NCBI RefSeq assembly: GCF_022682495.2
Contig: NC_071397.1
Location: 32,689,427 to 32,753,426, forward strand
Direction of reading: 5' to 3'
DNA from: Desmodus rotundus
Lineage: Eukaryota > Chordata > Mammalia > Chiroptera > Phyllostomidae
Length of the DNA: 64,000 nt
In this document: positions 31,060 to 42,770 of the stretch, piece by piece
Numbering within the stretch: the stretch's first letter is position 1
Layout of the letters: every line of letters begins with the position of its first letter
Made by a program: the position numbers and the translations under genes
The notes under the pieces: model-generated
Told to the model about the DNA's origin: nothing
Database searches by the model: none
The model's input: only the letters and a program-made list of their open reading frames with translations

Positions 31060-31960
31060 ATTGTTTAAATAAATGGAGACAAAGGATGATTTTGTATATA
31101 AAAGTACATAGGACAAATAAATTAACAAACAGAAAAGAAAAAGATACATCAACTCAAAATATGGTTATTGTAGGAAAAAACTACCAATAACATAGCAAAA
31201 CTAATGGAAGGTATAATAAAATTAATAAAAATAGAAAATAAAAGAAACAAAAACACAAGAATAGAAAGGAGAATGTGGAGGCATCAACAGTTAAAGAGAT
31301 TTGTTGAGTTTAAGGAAAATCATTTAATGGTTTTTGCTCATTAATTTACAGAGAAGTGTGAAATAGACTCATTATAAATGAAAAATACTAAAAATGAGTT
31401 AACATATTAAAATCACAAAAAGGAAATAGCAGATAGAGAAATAATCTTGTAAGTAATTGAAGTTTTCAAAGAATTGCATATAAAAATAGCTCCAGGTGCA
31501 CCATAAATGTTTTCAAATTTAATATAATACTTTTCCAAAGGAATTAAAACAATGTACCACCACTGTTCAATTTGCTTGGCTCATCACTGCTATGATAGCA
31601 CAAAAAAAGAGAAAATTATAGAAGAAACATAGTTGTTTGATACAATTCTACATGAATACTTAATTAGCATATTTGTGTAGTTTTTAAAAAGAATTATTCA
31701 CTAAAGTAGAATTTATTCCAGGAGTTAAAGGATGGTATAATATTACAAAAATTATTACTATAATACATTGTTATAAATAAATTAGAGGATACATGATAAT
31801 CTATAGATTTTTATACCTTTTTGTGATTAAATTTAATGCTGCTTCAATATTTTTTAGTAAAAATAAAAAACTCCTAAAATGAAACTAGAAAGTTCTACAC
31901 TTAGTGTAATGAAAATTATCTTAAACTAATAGATTCACACTTGAAGTAGAGCTAGACAAC
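31060..31960 (+). mobile_element. Very old L1 ORF2 remnant
   Basis: Segments such as 'tattccaggagttaaaggat' and 'ggtataatattacaaa' (31708-31750) correspond to the L1 'cccagggatgcaaggatggt' region in the RT domain. Upstream A-rich text (31190-31260) resembles the connector. Highly decayed. Confidence 0.5.
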
Positions 31961-32510
31961 TGTTTTCCAAATAGCTCTTTTGTATACTAGCCTTGCATAA
32001 TTAACTCCTTTCTTTGGTGATAGACTGTTTAAAAGAATCCAAGAAGTTCACCAGCAAATACATCGGAATATCTTGTCTAAACCAGAATTCTTCAAACTTA
32101 ATGAACCATGGAATTCATTTTCTTCAACCACTTACTAGGATTCTATTGATTACATTCCACAGAACATGCTTTGGGAAATACTACATTATAATACTGTATT
32201 TATATGCAATACGTCAGTGAAGAACAAAGCTCTATTTTATTTAAGTCTTTATATGGCTATTTGGCACTGCAGTTTAGGCCACTATAATACACTGATTGTT
32301 GGGAAGAGCGTGAGCCCTACTACTTCTACGTGTACTCCAGACCTCTCCAGTGTTTTTCATTTCCTGCGAGTCTCCGGTATCCCTTACCCACCTCCTGCGA
32401 ACACCTTCCAACTGTCTCCTTGCTTCTACTCCTGTGTCCCTGCACTCTCTTCTCCACAGAGCAATGAAAGAAGTATCCTACTAAATATTTGAAATCAGAT
32501 CACATCTGCT
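31961..32510. other. Unannotated stretch
   Basis: No gene or confident repeat. An open frame at 32166-32492 has no similarity that I recognise. Confidence 0.4.
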
Positions 32511-32870
32511 GGGGGCTAAATGGTGTCCCCCCAGATTCATACGTTGAAGTCTTAGCTGTATTTGGAGCTAGAACCTTTAAAGAAATCATTTTAAATAAAA
32601 TAAGTTCATATAGGTGGACACTAGTCCAATGACTGGTGTCTCTGTAAGAAAAGATTAGTACACAGACTGGCACATAAGGAAGACCACTCACACCAGGAAA
32701 AGTCATCTACGGGGCAAGGAGAGAGGCCCTTAGAAGAAACCAGCCCTGCTAGTACCCTGATTTCAATTTCTACCCTCCACAACTTGTAAGGAAACAAATT
32801 TCTGTTGTTTAAGCCACCCAGGTCTGTGGTGCTTTGTCATGGCAATCTCAACAAACTAATATAATGCCTC
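32511..32870 (+). mobile_element. MLT1-type (ERVL-MaLR) solo LTR
   Basis: 'tggtgtccccccagattcat', 'gttgaagtc', 'atgactggtgtctctgtaag', 'aaatttctgttgtttaagcc' and 'aacaaactaat' follow the MLT1 LTR from near its start to its end. It is non-coding. Confidence 0.82.
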
Positions 32871-32884
32871 TATCCTGTTTAAAC

Positions 32885-33065
32885 CACTTTAATAACTAAA
32901 TACAGTCGAAATCTGGCATAGAAGCTACTGCATTATCTGGCCCTCTCTCATTTTGCTCTTCCTACCTCCTCCTACTGTTCACCTTGTGGGCCAATCAGAC
33001 TTTTGAATATTGTGAATATAATTTATTCTTCTGGTCCTTACTGAGTCCCTTTGATCTTGTATGTT
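32885..33065 (+). mobile_element. L2 fragment
   Basis: 'tctggcatagaagctactgc', 'attatctggccctctct' and 'cttcctacctcctcct' resemble the L2 block 'tggcctacctctccagcctc' upstream of the 3' UTR. Recognised by eye, diverged. Confidence 0.5.
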
Positions 33066-33529
33066 CACGAATATTTTTTCCTTAAATTTTATATTTGTCA
33101 TGCTAATTCAATTCAGTAGTATGGCTGGCAAGAAAAACAACTCTGATGTACTCTAAGACTTATTTTTAAATAAATCATGTTTTAAAATGTTGAAAAATTC
33201 TTAATGATAAGTTAAAAATCATACAGAACTCCATAAAGCCCAAATTTATTCAGCATATATTTTGAGATATTGGCACCTGTAATATCAAATGTTGAAATTC
33301 ATATACATGTATAATACAAGTCAAATATAACAAAATCTTACCATGGTCATTTGACTCCTTTGGTGTTGGAGTTCATAGAAGATAATTATTTCTACTTTAT
33401 AATTTTCTTTATTTTCACAAACTTGCTGCATTTCTGCATTGTATATGTGTACTTTAAAAATGTGATTTGAAAAATAACTGGGATGAATGGGGCTTCCCTG
33501 TGTCAGGCACCATTGCAGAGGAATTTCCA
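33066..33529. other. Unannotated AT-rich stretch
   Basis: No recognisable feature. Confidence 0.45.
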
Positions 33530-33695
33530 TTCTTATGATTAATAATGACCATATCTAATAGATGCTTTAAACCTATTTGATGTTTTAAACATGAGAAATA
33601 ATTGATTTTCTTAAGATCACAGGATATGAACAGTTGCATGGAACTGAAAGCCAAGTACTCTAATACCTATGTTTTTTCCATTAAACCATGATGCT
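33530..33695 (+). mobile_element. MIR fragment
   Basis: 'cttaagatcacaggatatga' and 'ccattaaaccatgatgc' match the 3' half of MIR (ttgcccaaggtcacacagct ... ccatgctgc pattern). Confidence 0.6.
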
Positions 33696-35015
33696 TAATA
33701 AATTAATGAAATTAGCACTATAAATTATTCTCTGTTACTATTTTAATTGTACAGGTTGATTTTCTTCAATTTACATGCCTATGCCATACCATACATTTCA
33801 CATTATGTAATTCTTGCTGACTGTGTTGATAAACTGCCTGGATGTTAATTTATGTATTTCTTACAGGATGATAAATTATATGGTTACCAAATTTTTAGAA
33901 GTGAGTCCTATTGTCAATATACACAATTATTTAGGAAGCCATTAGTCCTTCAGCTGCCCCTGACCTTGACTGTATTACTGAAGTGTACCTGGGTGCAGTT
34001 TCTACCTAAGGGGCATGGTGACCCAAATGCTTTTGCTTTTTAAGGCAAAAAATGGGAAACATGGAGGTATTGTCATAAATAAAATGTTTAACTTGGGTGG
34101 GGTATTTTTTTTGGATGAATTCTTTGAAAAATGCCACATTTCCTTAACATTCTAAAAAAAAAATCTCATGTTAAAATGCTGAATTACATTTATAAACCAG
34201 AAGACAGAAAGTGCTAAGTTTAACGGCCAAACCCCTTGGTGACCCGTAGCTAGCTCTGGACCAGGGCTGCACATTTAACACAGGGAAGAAATTCCTCTTT
34301 GGACGTCACACTTGTCGGCATGGAATGTTCCTGACAATCATCTACCAGATGTGTTGAATAACTATTGCACAGAAACATTATTGAAAAGAATATTATGAAA
34401 CTTTCTGAACTTTTTCCGAGAGGAAAAAATGCTAAAGTTATTGTAAATAAGTATTTTTTGATGCATCTAACAGTTATATTAGAAATTAATAGCCTTGTTA
34501 AGTTCACAGTTTGATAATAGATACAAATTAATTGGGGCCATGTGCTTACCTCTGGCCAATTGAATATGTTTGGCACTGTAGCCACTCTTTAAAAGTGTCC
34601 CTTGATTCTGGTCGGCTAATTTCCCTCCTCATCTCTTGGCCTGACTCAGAAGAGTATTTGGAGCAGCCACTGTGTGTAAGGAAGGAGCCTGGGTCCCTGA
34701 ACCACATGATTAGCCACCTGCCAAATAACTAATTGACGTGAATGACAAACAAACTTGATTGTGTTAGTAAATAAACATAGATATTCATAATATTAAACAC
34801 ATATATTATTTATAATACAATACAGAACTCTATGAATGCCATAAGAAGTGTCCTGTGGTCTTGAGTAAATAAGAAAACCCACCTTCAGTGGATATAACTC
34901 AGGAGAGGCACTCTTTTCTAGGAAGCATTGTCTGACAACTCAGACTTCATGTCAGCCTCTCGTCTGACCCTGTGGGAAGCCCACGAAGCTGACTAGTCTG
35001 ACCCCTATCTGTAGG
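33696..35015. other. Unannotated stretch
   Basis: About 1.3 kb of mixed-composition, mostly AT-rich DNA. I see no gene, RNA or repeat that I can support. Confidence 0.45.
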
Positions 35016-35112
35016 GTCAGCTCCCGACAGCAGGGCTATCTCTTATCTATCTCTGAATTCCTAATACTTGCTTAGTGCCAGGGACTTAGAAGTCTTTCAG
35101 TAAATTCTCTTT
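35016..35112 (+). mobile_element. L2 3' end
   Basis: 'gaattcctaatacttgctta', 'gtgccagggacttagaa' and 'cagtaaattctctttaa' match the L2 terminal block (cctagcacagtgcctggcac ... caataaat). Confidence 0.6.
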
Positions 35113-35679
35113 AAGAAGTAACATATGAAAATGAGAAACGATTCAAGGTTAGAGGAAACAGTAGAAATGACATTTGTTGGATAATAATAGAATTTTGATG
35201 GGTGAAGACTATGACAAAGAGAATGTTCTAAGCAGAGGAAACAGCATGAGCAAAGGGCATAGAAATAGGAAAGCGATGCTGTACGACATAGGGCAGGCTT
35301 GTGGTGTCTGTATATATAACAGGAACGGGGCCTATGTTACTTAATCCTTAAGTATGATATAAAAATTTGCACTCTCTCATGATTACTCGTAGGATGGTCT
35401 TCTGCATTTGCCTCCATTTTTAATGTGTATATGGCTGTGTCCATATGTAAATTTATGTGGTGAGCACAGAGAACATGGAAACAATCTAGAATATAAAACC
35501 ATGTAAAATTACAGTTTCAAAATAATAATGACATTTGTTTGTAGAAAAAAGTTGGTGAACATAAAGTATCATAATGATATTGTAGGTATGAAAATAATTT
35601 ACTAGGAAGATTAGCATTTTGTTAAATTAAGTAGCTTGCTTTTTACTAATAAATCATGTCAAATCTCTTATTTGTTCAA
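35113..35679. other. Unannotated stretch, possible ancient repeat at 35220-35290
   Basis: 'cagaggaaacagcatgagca' near 35236 looks like a common ancient mammalian repeat, but I cannot name it. Confidence 0.35.
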
Positions 35680-36010
35680 GGTACATTCACTTATTAAGTA
35701 TATATCATGAGTTAAGCACTCCTCATGATATGACTGCTAGTTATGCATAGGGAATAAAACATTGTCCCTGCCCTATTCTGAGACTATAGTATGTAAATCA
35801 ATAAACAAATGGTGTAAAATGGTAGATCATGAGAAGTACTTTGAGAAAAATCTCTAGAATACAGAGATATAAAAATAATTCTGGGACCCACTCGGATAGA
35901 AAGTCCTTTCTAACAGGGCGACATGTAACGTATGGCATGTGAAGCCAGAGCCAGGTGTGTAGAGTGGATAGGTGTTTTCTAAGCAGACTAGCTCACAGAT
36001 GGCATTTATT
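35680..36010 (+). mobile_element. Ancient mammalian-wide repeat, unclassified
   Basis: 'gtatatatcatgagttaagcactc' and 'acattgtccctgccctattc' followed by 'atgtaaatcaataaacaaat' resemble a common old repeat (L2/L3-like). Decayed and non-coding. Confidence 0.5.
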
Positions 36011-36600
36011 CCAGATATTGAGGAGAGAGTACCTGTCCTTTCCTCCTTCCCCAAAATTAGGGTGTGGCTATACTATGTAAAGCAATATGTTTAATGTTTA
36101 AAATATTAGAAAAATGGACCAGACATATGTTAATCTTCAATGGAGGGATTATAAATTTGAAGTTATGACTGACAAGGTATATTGGAGCCAGCTCCTACTG
36201 ATATGTCAGAGCTACTTGTTACATATTCAGAAATTTCGCAAGCTGGAAGTCAGCCACAGCCAGAATATTCACACTACAATAATTGTCAATTACTACAAAT
36301 CAGGGCGCTTTTCTTCTGAGAGAGCTGGTGGTTAAGTGTTTACCAGCACTACACTGGCTATGAGCAAAACTGATTTAGAAGAGGAACTGGGACAGTTCCT
36401 TGACATTAGGCCCTATTGTATTCTATCAGCTCTCTAAATGGGGTGTAATTTACTAGAATAAAGAAAGAATTCAATTATGTTTCTATTTCAATTTTGATAA
36501 TGCAAAGTGCTTCCAATAACATTTAGGGTTAGAAAATTGAGACTGTACGCTTGGTAAGATCACAGACAATATGACTTATTTTCCACTCCACTCTCAAACA
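36011..36600. other. Unannotated stretch
   Basis: A 73-codon frame at 36114-36335 is probably chance. Text at 36300-36345 (gagagctggtggttaagtgt) may be repeat-derived. Confidence 0.35.
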
Positions 36601-36609
36601 CCCATGATG

Positions 36610-36740
36610 CCTGTGACCTTCACTCACTTGTGTCTGTTCTCCCTGGAATACTTTCTTCACTACAACCTCCATTCGTCCAATCGCTGTCTGTCTTAAAAGT
36701 AGGGCATACTCCCTCCCATCTTAGGAGGAAAATTCTCCCT
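36610..36740 (+). mobile_element. L2 fragment
   Basis: 'tgttctccctggaatacttt' and 'cttcactacaacctccattc' match the L2 3' region (tgccctttgcctggaatgcc pattern). Confidence 0.5.
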
Positions 36741-36849
36741 TTACCTCACATAATCAGCCTTCAATAGCCCCACTTCTCATTCATTCGCATGCGAGTACTT
36801 TACTCTGTCCCAAAGTTTTTATTTCCTATCCTCTTTTGAATCGGCTACA

Positions 36850-37790
36850 GGCAGCTTGTGTCTCCCCAACTCCAATAAAGTGTTCTGTGAAGAGCACCAA
36901 ATACAACAGGGGATTTTCAGTCCTCATCTTCTTCAGTCTTGCAGGGGCATTTGACGCAAATGTCAACTCACCCTTCTTCAAAAACTTGCTTGGGGGAGGG
37001 GCATATTCTCCTCCTCCCTCACCAGCCACTCCTGAATCTCTTTGGCTGTACAATCATCCAGACCCCAGATTTAAATTTCAGGAGTTCCCCAGGGTTCAGT
37101 CATTGAAAATAGTTCATCTCTATGTAGTTTCACCAGTATCTATGTATTGATGACTCTAAAATAAGCCTACCTCCAGACTGACCTGTTCTCCGAGTCCCCA
37201 GTCCCTAACCTGGCAGAGGAAACTCTTCCTTGATCTGGCCTGTGCCTGGTTCTCCAACATCGTCTCCTCTGCTCCTTTCCTGACTCTCCACACCAAATCA
37301 CACAGGACACTTTTGTTTTTTTGTCTTTTTAAAGAAATAAAGTTGAGTCTTTCCAGAGGAACTTTCATTTGAAGTTCATCTGCTCAGAATACTCTAGCCC
37401 TTTTCTTGTTTCACGATTTACTGTCGTGCTTCATTCCAAGTTCTGCTCAAATGTCACCTCCCTGACCACCTTCTCTAAGATGGCAACACCATGGCCTTAC
37501 CGTGATTTATTTTGTCTTCATGCTGCTTATTGTAATATTATGCATCACTCTTTAATATAGTATGAGTTAATATATTTTCTAAGATACACATCAACACAGC
37601 ATTACCTAATATACTGCATACTACATAGCATAGTTTATAATATAGTAAATAATATAATATAATATAACATCACATAAATCACTAGAATGTAAGCTCCCTG
37701 AGAACAGGAAACTTTTTTCTCTAGTTGCATGACCTATAAATAGTGTCTGACAAATAGAACTTAAAATATATTTTCTGAATGACTGAAAAA
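36850..37790 (+). mobile_element. L2 retrotransposon, RT remnant to 3' end
   Basis: The 5' part (36900-37110) retains an L2 reverse-transcriptase signature in decayed form: 'gcaggggcatttgacgcaaa' for the AFD motif and 'ggagttccccagggttcagt' for the GVPQGS motif. The 3' part (37430-37790) has 'tgctcaaatgtcacctccct', 'gaccaccttctctaagatgg' and 'tgtaagctccctgagaacag'. About 0.9 kb between them is deleted relative to an intact L2. Confidence 0.75.
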
Positions 37791-38379
37791 AACTACCTAC
37801 AATCAGTGATGTTCTGTTCTTTTCATGTAGTTTTTTTTTTTTTTTTGTCTTTCCTTTCTCCTTTGCCTCCCTCACTCCCACCTTTTTTCCACTGAAAACA
37901 TATGCTCATCTCAGGCCATGCAGCAGTAATTTATGGGAACCAGGACTTGAATCCAGATTTTTTCATTATTTTTTTACTTCACCCATTTTTCTATTATTGT
38001 GCCACTTTTAATATAATATTTTTAAGTAGATGCTCATTCATTTATAGTATAGTTCACCATTGCCCATTTCTGGCCATAAGATTTATTTATAAGGAAGATC
38101 TATTGAATATCTACTATGAGTTAGCTTTTCTATTGGTGCTTGAGACCCAAAGACAAATAAAACACTGCTTTTGCATTCAGGGAACTCTGTCTCACATGAG
38201 CAAGCTTGCACAAAATTGCAATAACTTCTGGAAAAATTGTATAAAATTTCCATAGCAAAAGCCTCAACTTTAAAAATTCTTTTTGCAGGATGAATTTCTC
38301 CACACACAAATGCATACTTCACAACAACTTTAAATATGAATCCTTGATATTAATTTTTTTAACTTTGTGTAAACTTCAG
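37791..38379. other. Unannotated stretch with poly-T and old repeat
   Basis: A T-run lies at 37830-37846. 'ctactatgagttagcttttc' to 'gcattcagggaactctgtc' (38100-38190) resembles the unclassified old repeat at 35680. Confidence 0.4.
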
Positions 38380-38498
38380 GGCCAAATATAACCACAGAAA
38401 CATCTGACCTCATCAAGAAAATGATCTCATCTTCTTATTTGACAAAACTTGAGCATCAAAATCAGATGCCAGACTTGGAAACAGAGCTTCAACTGAAG
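38380..38498 (+). CDS. Candidate protein-coding exon (119 bp)
   Basis: The segment is preceded by a T-rich tract and AACTTCAG (AG at 38378-38379) and followed by GTATCT (GT at 38499-38500). Reading with two leading bases completing a split codon gives 39 stop-free codons, PNITTETSDLIKKMISSSYL and on to QLK, unusually protein-like for this AT-rich window. I do not recognise the protein. A stop-free run of this length can arise by chance. It ends in phase 0 and joins in frame to the next candidate at 38676. The strand agrees with the antisense bias of the young repeats. It could be a real exon, a relic or chance. Confidence 0.3.
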
Positions 38499-38675
38499 GT
38501 ATCTCTACACAGTTCTTGTCTTCAAAAGAGAGTCAATGGAAATGCAAGGCAAAAGCATTTTTAGCTATTCATTTTTTCCAATTTGGAAAAATTTTTAATA
38601 CTTGTTCTTCACTCTGGATGTCAGCCATTCCTTTCACTGACTTGCATTATCTTTCCATACACACATTTTTTCCAG

Positions 38676-38706
38676 GATCGTATTTGGCCTGCGAATGACC
38701 TCACAG
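38676..38706 (+). CDS. Candidate short exon (31 bp)
   Basis: Flanked by a good acceptor (pyrimidine tract then TTTTTTCCAG) and a donor GTAATC. Read in the phase left by 38380-38498 it gives DRIWPANDLT plus one base. The 177-bp gap between the two candidates would be a short intron. It is very short for an exon, so the case rests on the splice signals and the kept frame. No homology recognised. Confidence 0.22.
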
Positions 38707-39255
38707 GTAATCTATTTTGCAAGCAGTTTCATGTTTGATCTATGTGGCATGACAAATAGTTTTCATATTATTTAGCTGACTAAGATGGAAGTTTGAAAAG
38801 GAAATTCTGTTCGACAGTTCTTGTCTGTGAGCTGCTAGTGTGTTTAATGCGTTGGAGTGCTAAAGGCAGGAACTGTCTGCATAAGTAATACCGCTGGCAT
38901 CCCCAGCTTTTCCAACGCTATGAAATTCTTTCATTCTGTTTGGATGCTAACTATATCTTAATAAGCTGGCATTGGCAAGTCTGTCCTTAAATATATTAAA
39001 ATGTGTGCAAGCGTTGATTAAATAATCTCAAACATTCAGTATTGCTCTTTGTAAGAATTTACCTCAAAAGAAGTATGGACTTGAAATTAATTGTCTTCAA
39101 GCAAGGAGCACCAAAAGCTTTTATTATAAAATTAAAAATCAGCCTCTAAAGTCTACGATGTAGTGATTTTTTGTTAACATACTGAATAAAAGAATCACAT
39201 TGAGGATTGAAGTTTCAAGGTACTCTCTTCATATAAAAATGTCAGAATAATACCA
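38707..39255. other. Non-repetitive stretch
   Basis: No repeat recognised. Composition is more balanced than the surroundings at 38780-38960. It might be a conserved non-coding element; that is a guess from the absence of repeats. Confidence 0.3.
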
Positions 39256-39259
39256 AAAT

Positions 39260-39690
39260 ATACTAAGTAAAATAGGCCAGTCAGAGAAAGACAAATAACA
39301 TATGATTTCACTTATTTGTGGAATCTAACAAACAAAATAAACTGATAAACAAAATAGAAACAGAGACAAGGATTCCTGGAACAGACTGACAGCTGTCAGA
39401 GGGAAATGGGGTTGGGGGCTAGATGAAAGAAGGTGAAGGGATTAAGCGAACTATATTTTATATATGTGTGTGTGTATACAGACACAGACAACAGTGTGGT
39501 GTCAGTCAGAGGGAAAGGGGACTGGGAGGCTGGTGGAGGTGAGCAAAGGTAGGGGATGGGGACGCAAAGTCTTTGCTTGGGGCGATGGCACACAATGAAG
39601 TGTGCAGATGATCTTTTGTTGAGTTATACACTTCAAACCTGTATGATCTTGTGAACCCATGTCAGCCCAATGAATTCAATGGAAAATAGT
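39260..39690 (+). mobile_element. Older L1 3' end
   Basis: 'aagtaaaataggccagtcag', 'catatgatttcacttatttg' and 'aatctaacaaacaaaataaa' mark the end of ORF2 and the 3' UTR of an old L1. 'gagttatacacttcaaacct' continues the 3' UTR. A (GT) run sits at 39464-39474. Confidence 0.8.
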
Positions 39691-40449
39691 AATGATTATA
39701 ATAATACTTAATATAGTATCAGGTACTCGTTTGCAACTTAGAAAACATTAAGAAATCCTTTGACTGGTAGGTACACTTGAAACGTAGAGTATTCTACTAA
39801 CCAATGTCACCCCAGTACATTTAATTAAAAATTTAAGAAAAGAAATACTTTGATCAGAGTTATAAAAAATAATATAGAATTTAACATAAGTAACCAAAAT
39901 TTCTCAATTCACACCAGCCTGTAAATTTTTAAAAGAATAATATTTAGTTGTCCTTTGTGAGATTCTCTTTGGAAACAAAAACCATTCTCACACTCACCCA
40001 CAATGATTTGGGGGATCTACAAGCATGTCTCAAGGATGCGTTATGCAGTAGAGTCCTTGGCCACTGGTTTACACCCCCATTTTCCTGCTTGCTGTGGTGG
40101 AATCTCCTGTCACTGCTGAGGCCAAAGAAACAAGTCCGCCATCAAATCTCATGTCTGTAGTAAAAGAGAGAACTGTTATTTCTAATTACACAAGAAAACT
40201 GATAACCAAGGCAGTTTACAGTATGAACTCTCAAAATCCATAGACATTTTACTCAAAGACCTTCAATTTTTTCTGCCTTTTTTTGCAGTGTAAGTTGAAC
40301 ACAAAAATTACACCATCCTTAGAACAAAGTGACTCCTCCAACCCCCAACTCCCATGAAACAAATGTGCCCTTAAAGCTAACAAGGGGAAAGTCCATACCA
40401 ACATTGTTTGACATCTTAGTTTTCTAAGAAAGAAATAAATTAACCACCC
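39691..40449. other. Unannotated stretch
   Basis: Possibly more old L1 3' UTR at 39720-39840; nothing else recognised. Confidence 0.4.
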
Positions 40450-41800
40450 AGAGAGTGGAACTTTTCCTGTGGACCTAACCAAAACATGACTGCAAGTTCA
40501 AGGCCAAAGCATTGATGCCTGCTTCAAAGAGATAAAATACTGAGGAATGTTTCATGCCTTGTTCCAATCTATAAAGAAGAAGGTATATTGGCTCAGTATT
40601 TAGGAATTGCTCCTGCTTTACTAAGGCAGGCATCATATGGCACAATTAAGATTGGCATTTACCAAAGCTTGAAGAGATTATTTGTAGAACATTTAGAAGA
40701 TGAAACTCTTCTAATTAATTAATGATCTGTGGGGTAGTATCAAGAGTGATATCTTCCACTATAGCCAATCCCACCAATGCAGTAAAGATTCCAATGCAGG
40801 CTCAGGGAAGCTTGTTCCAAGGCAGCATGATTGGCAGCTTCATTGATATATACCAACAAGCAGGGTCTGTGGAGGGGTGTTTTTCCAACTGCTCAGGGGG
40901 CTGCTGTCATTGTGGGAGTAGAGCTACCAGTCTACGATATTACAAAGAAGCACTTAATATTGTCAGGGGTGATGGGAGACACAATTTTAACTCACTTTGT
41001 TTCCAGCTTCATATGCTGCTTGGCTGGGGCTCTGGCTTCTAATCCAGTTGATGTGGTTTGAACTCATGTGATGAACCTCCTATGACGGCAATCATGGGGC
41101 ATGTGGACCTCTACAAGGATACTTTGGATGGTATTTTAAAGATGTGGGAACACGAGGGCTTTTTTGCACTCTGTAAAGGATTTTGGCCAAACTGGCTTTG
41201 ACTTGGACCCTGGAACATCATTTTTTTTATCACATACGAGCAGCTAAGAGGCTTCAGATCAAGGACTGAATTATATGTGAACCAAACCCTGCCAACTTTT
41301 CTACTCTTTTCTCTGTTTCCTTGTTCACATGTATTTTGACAAACTTGTAAGTGTTTACTGAACCGTTGGTCTCCCAAGAGCCTCCTGATGGAAGACAACA
41401 GGATGGTTCAAAATTGTTCATTTGTCTGTGTTACCATGTTAACTTCCCCAAACGGAGGTGTTAACATTGAGATTCTGGCCCCTGATTGGTATCTTCTGTG
41501 AAGATGGATACTGATGGGTGACATTGAAAATGGCCTTCTTTTCAAATGCGGGTTAAACATAATTGGTTAGCCCCAGAATAGAGCAGAAGGCATAGGCCAG
41601 GGCAGTTACTGCTATGTATGTTACAGACCTTGGTTCTCATTCAAGTATTTATTACAAGAAAAAAAAAAAAAGAAATCAAGATGTTTATGTGCGGTATACT
41701 GAGTTTTAAGTCTTGATAGCTAATTTACACCTAATGAATAATATTTTTACTATAATGTAGAAAAATATATGATACATTGTGATTTATAATAAACCACAAG
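40450..41800 (+). pseudogene. SLC25A14: Processed pseudogene of SLC25A14 (UCP5/BMCP1)
   Basis: SLC25A14 encodes a mitochondrial inner-membrane carrier of the SLC25 family. Here its coding sequence is continuous without introns from GTFPVDLTKT (40456) through [23 protein letters not shown], the NPT carrier-signature region ([13 protein letters not shown]), [19 protein letters not shown] and [14 protein letters not shown] to ITYEQL near 41245. The [15 protein letters not shown] and [16 protein letters not shown] segments fit SLC25A14 better than its paralogue SLC25A30. The N-terminal ~60 codons are absent (5'-truncated). Damage includes CGA-to-TGA changes (for example near 40486 and 41058) and frameshifts. 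A 3' UTR follows, with an A-run at 41657-41670 and AATAAA at 41788. It was made by L1-driven retroposition and is non-functional. Confidence 0.9.
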
Positions 41801-41802
41801 AA

Positions 41803-41857
<55 letters not shown>

Positions 41858-41874
41858 TATATATATACACATGT
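41801..41874. repeat. (TA)n/(CA)n microsatellite
   Basis: Alternating AT runs followed by ACACAC and again AT runs, directly after the polyadenylation signal of the pseudogene. It probably grew from the pseudogene's poly-A tail. Confidence 0.9.
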
Positions 41875-41949
41875 GATTTTTATGTATCTTGAACTTTGCC
41901 CATGACTCCTGGCATAGAACTCTTACATCCCTTGTGATTCCTTAAGTGC

Positions 41950-42770
41950 TAAAAGCCACAGAGCCATCTTTTGTTATAATATTTAGTCTTTGTTCCCAGT
42001 TGCTGAAATAGCTCTAGAGTGATCAAAGTGAAATGGGTGTCTCTTGTTATTCATAATAGGACCCTCTTAACCACACCTGAGTCTACATTAGTTGAGTGAT
42101 TTTTGGAAAGCTTCTAGATAACTACAGGATGGGGGCTGGTTGCCAGTGGAACCAATCATTCAATTAGAGGGTTAGCACTTTCAACCCCATGACCTGACTT
42201 CTGAGAAGGGAAGAGAAGCTGGAGACTGGATCAATACCCAATGGCCAATGATGTGATCAATCATGCCTATGTGATGAAGGTTCCATAAAAATCTTAAACA
42301 ATGGAGTTTGGAGAGCTTCTGGGTCGGCGCACACAGGGAGGGACTAGGAAGGTAGCACCTAGGGAGAGTGTGGAAGCTCTGGGCCCTTTCCCACCCACCT
42401 TGCTCTATGCACATCTTCTCTCTGGCTGTTTCTGAGTAATATCTTTTCAATAATAAACTGGTAATCCAGTAAGTAAACTGTTTTCCTGAGCTCTGTGAGG
42501 TCCTCTAGCAAATTAATATAACCCAAGGAGGGGGTGGTGGGAATCTCTTATTTATAGCTGGTGGGTCATAATAGCCTGGACTTTCAATTGTCATACAAAG
42601 TGGAGGATGGGGCATCCTTGTGATGTAACTCCAGATAGATACTGTCAGAAATGAATTAAGTTGTAGGACATCCAATGGTGTCACAGAATTACATGGTATG
42701 GGGGGAAAAACACAATCCACACATTTGGTGACCACAATTCTATGAGTGGAATGTTGTAATAGAGTCAAAT
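41950..42770 (+). mobile_element. Ancient LTR-like repeat, unclassified
   Basis: The block from 'gagtgatttttggaaagctt' through 'aataataaactggtaatccag', 'ctctagcaaattaatataac' to 'ggacatccaatggtgtcaca' is a repeat that I recall as widespread in mammals and LTR-like, but I cannot assign its name. No coding frame. Confidence 0.5.

Noticed and set aside
36836..37150. 104-codon frame considered as a host gene.
   Set aside because: Its sequence follows the L2 reverse-transcriptase region, with recognisable but decayed motifs.
40722..41061. Overlapping open frames of 106 and 76 codons considered as an intact carrier gene.
   Set aside because: They are pieces of the SLC25A14 reading frame in different frames, separated by frameshifts and stops, with the N-terminus missing.
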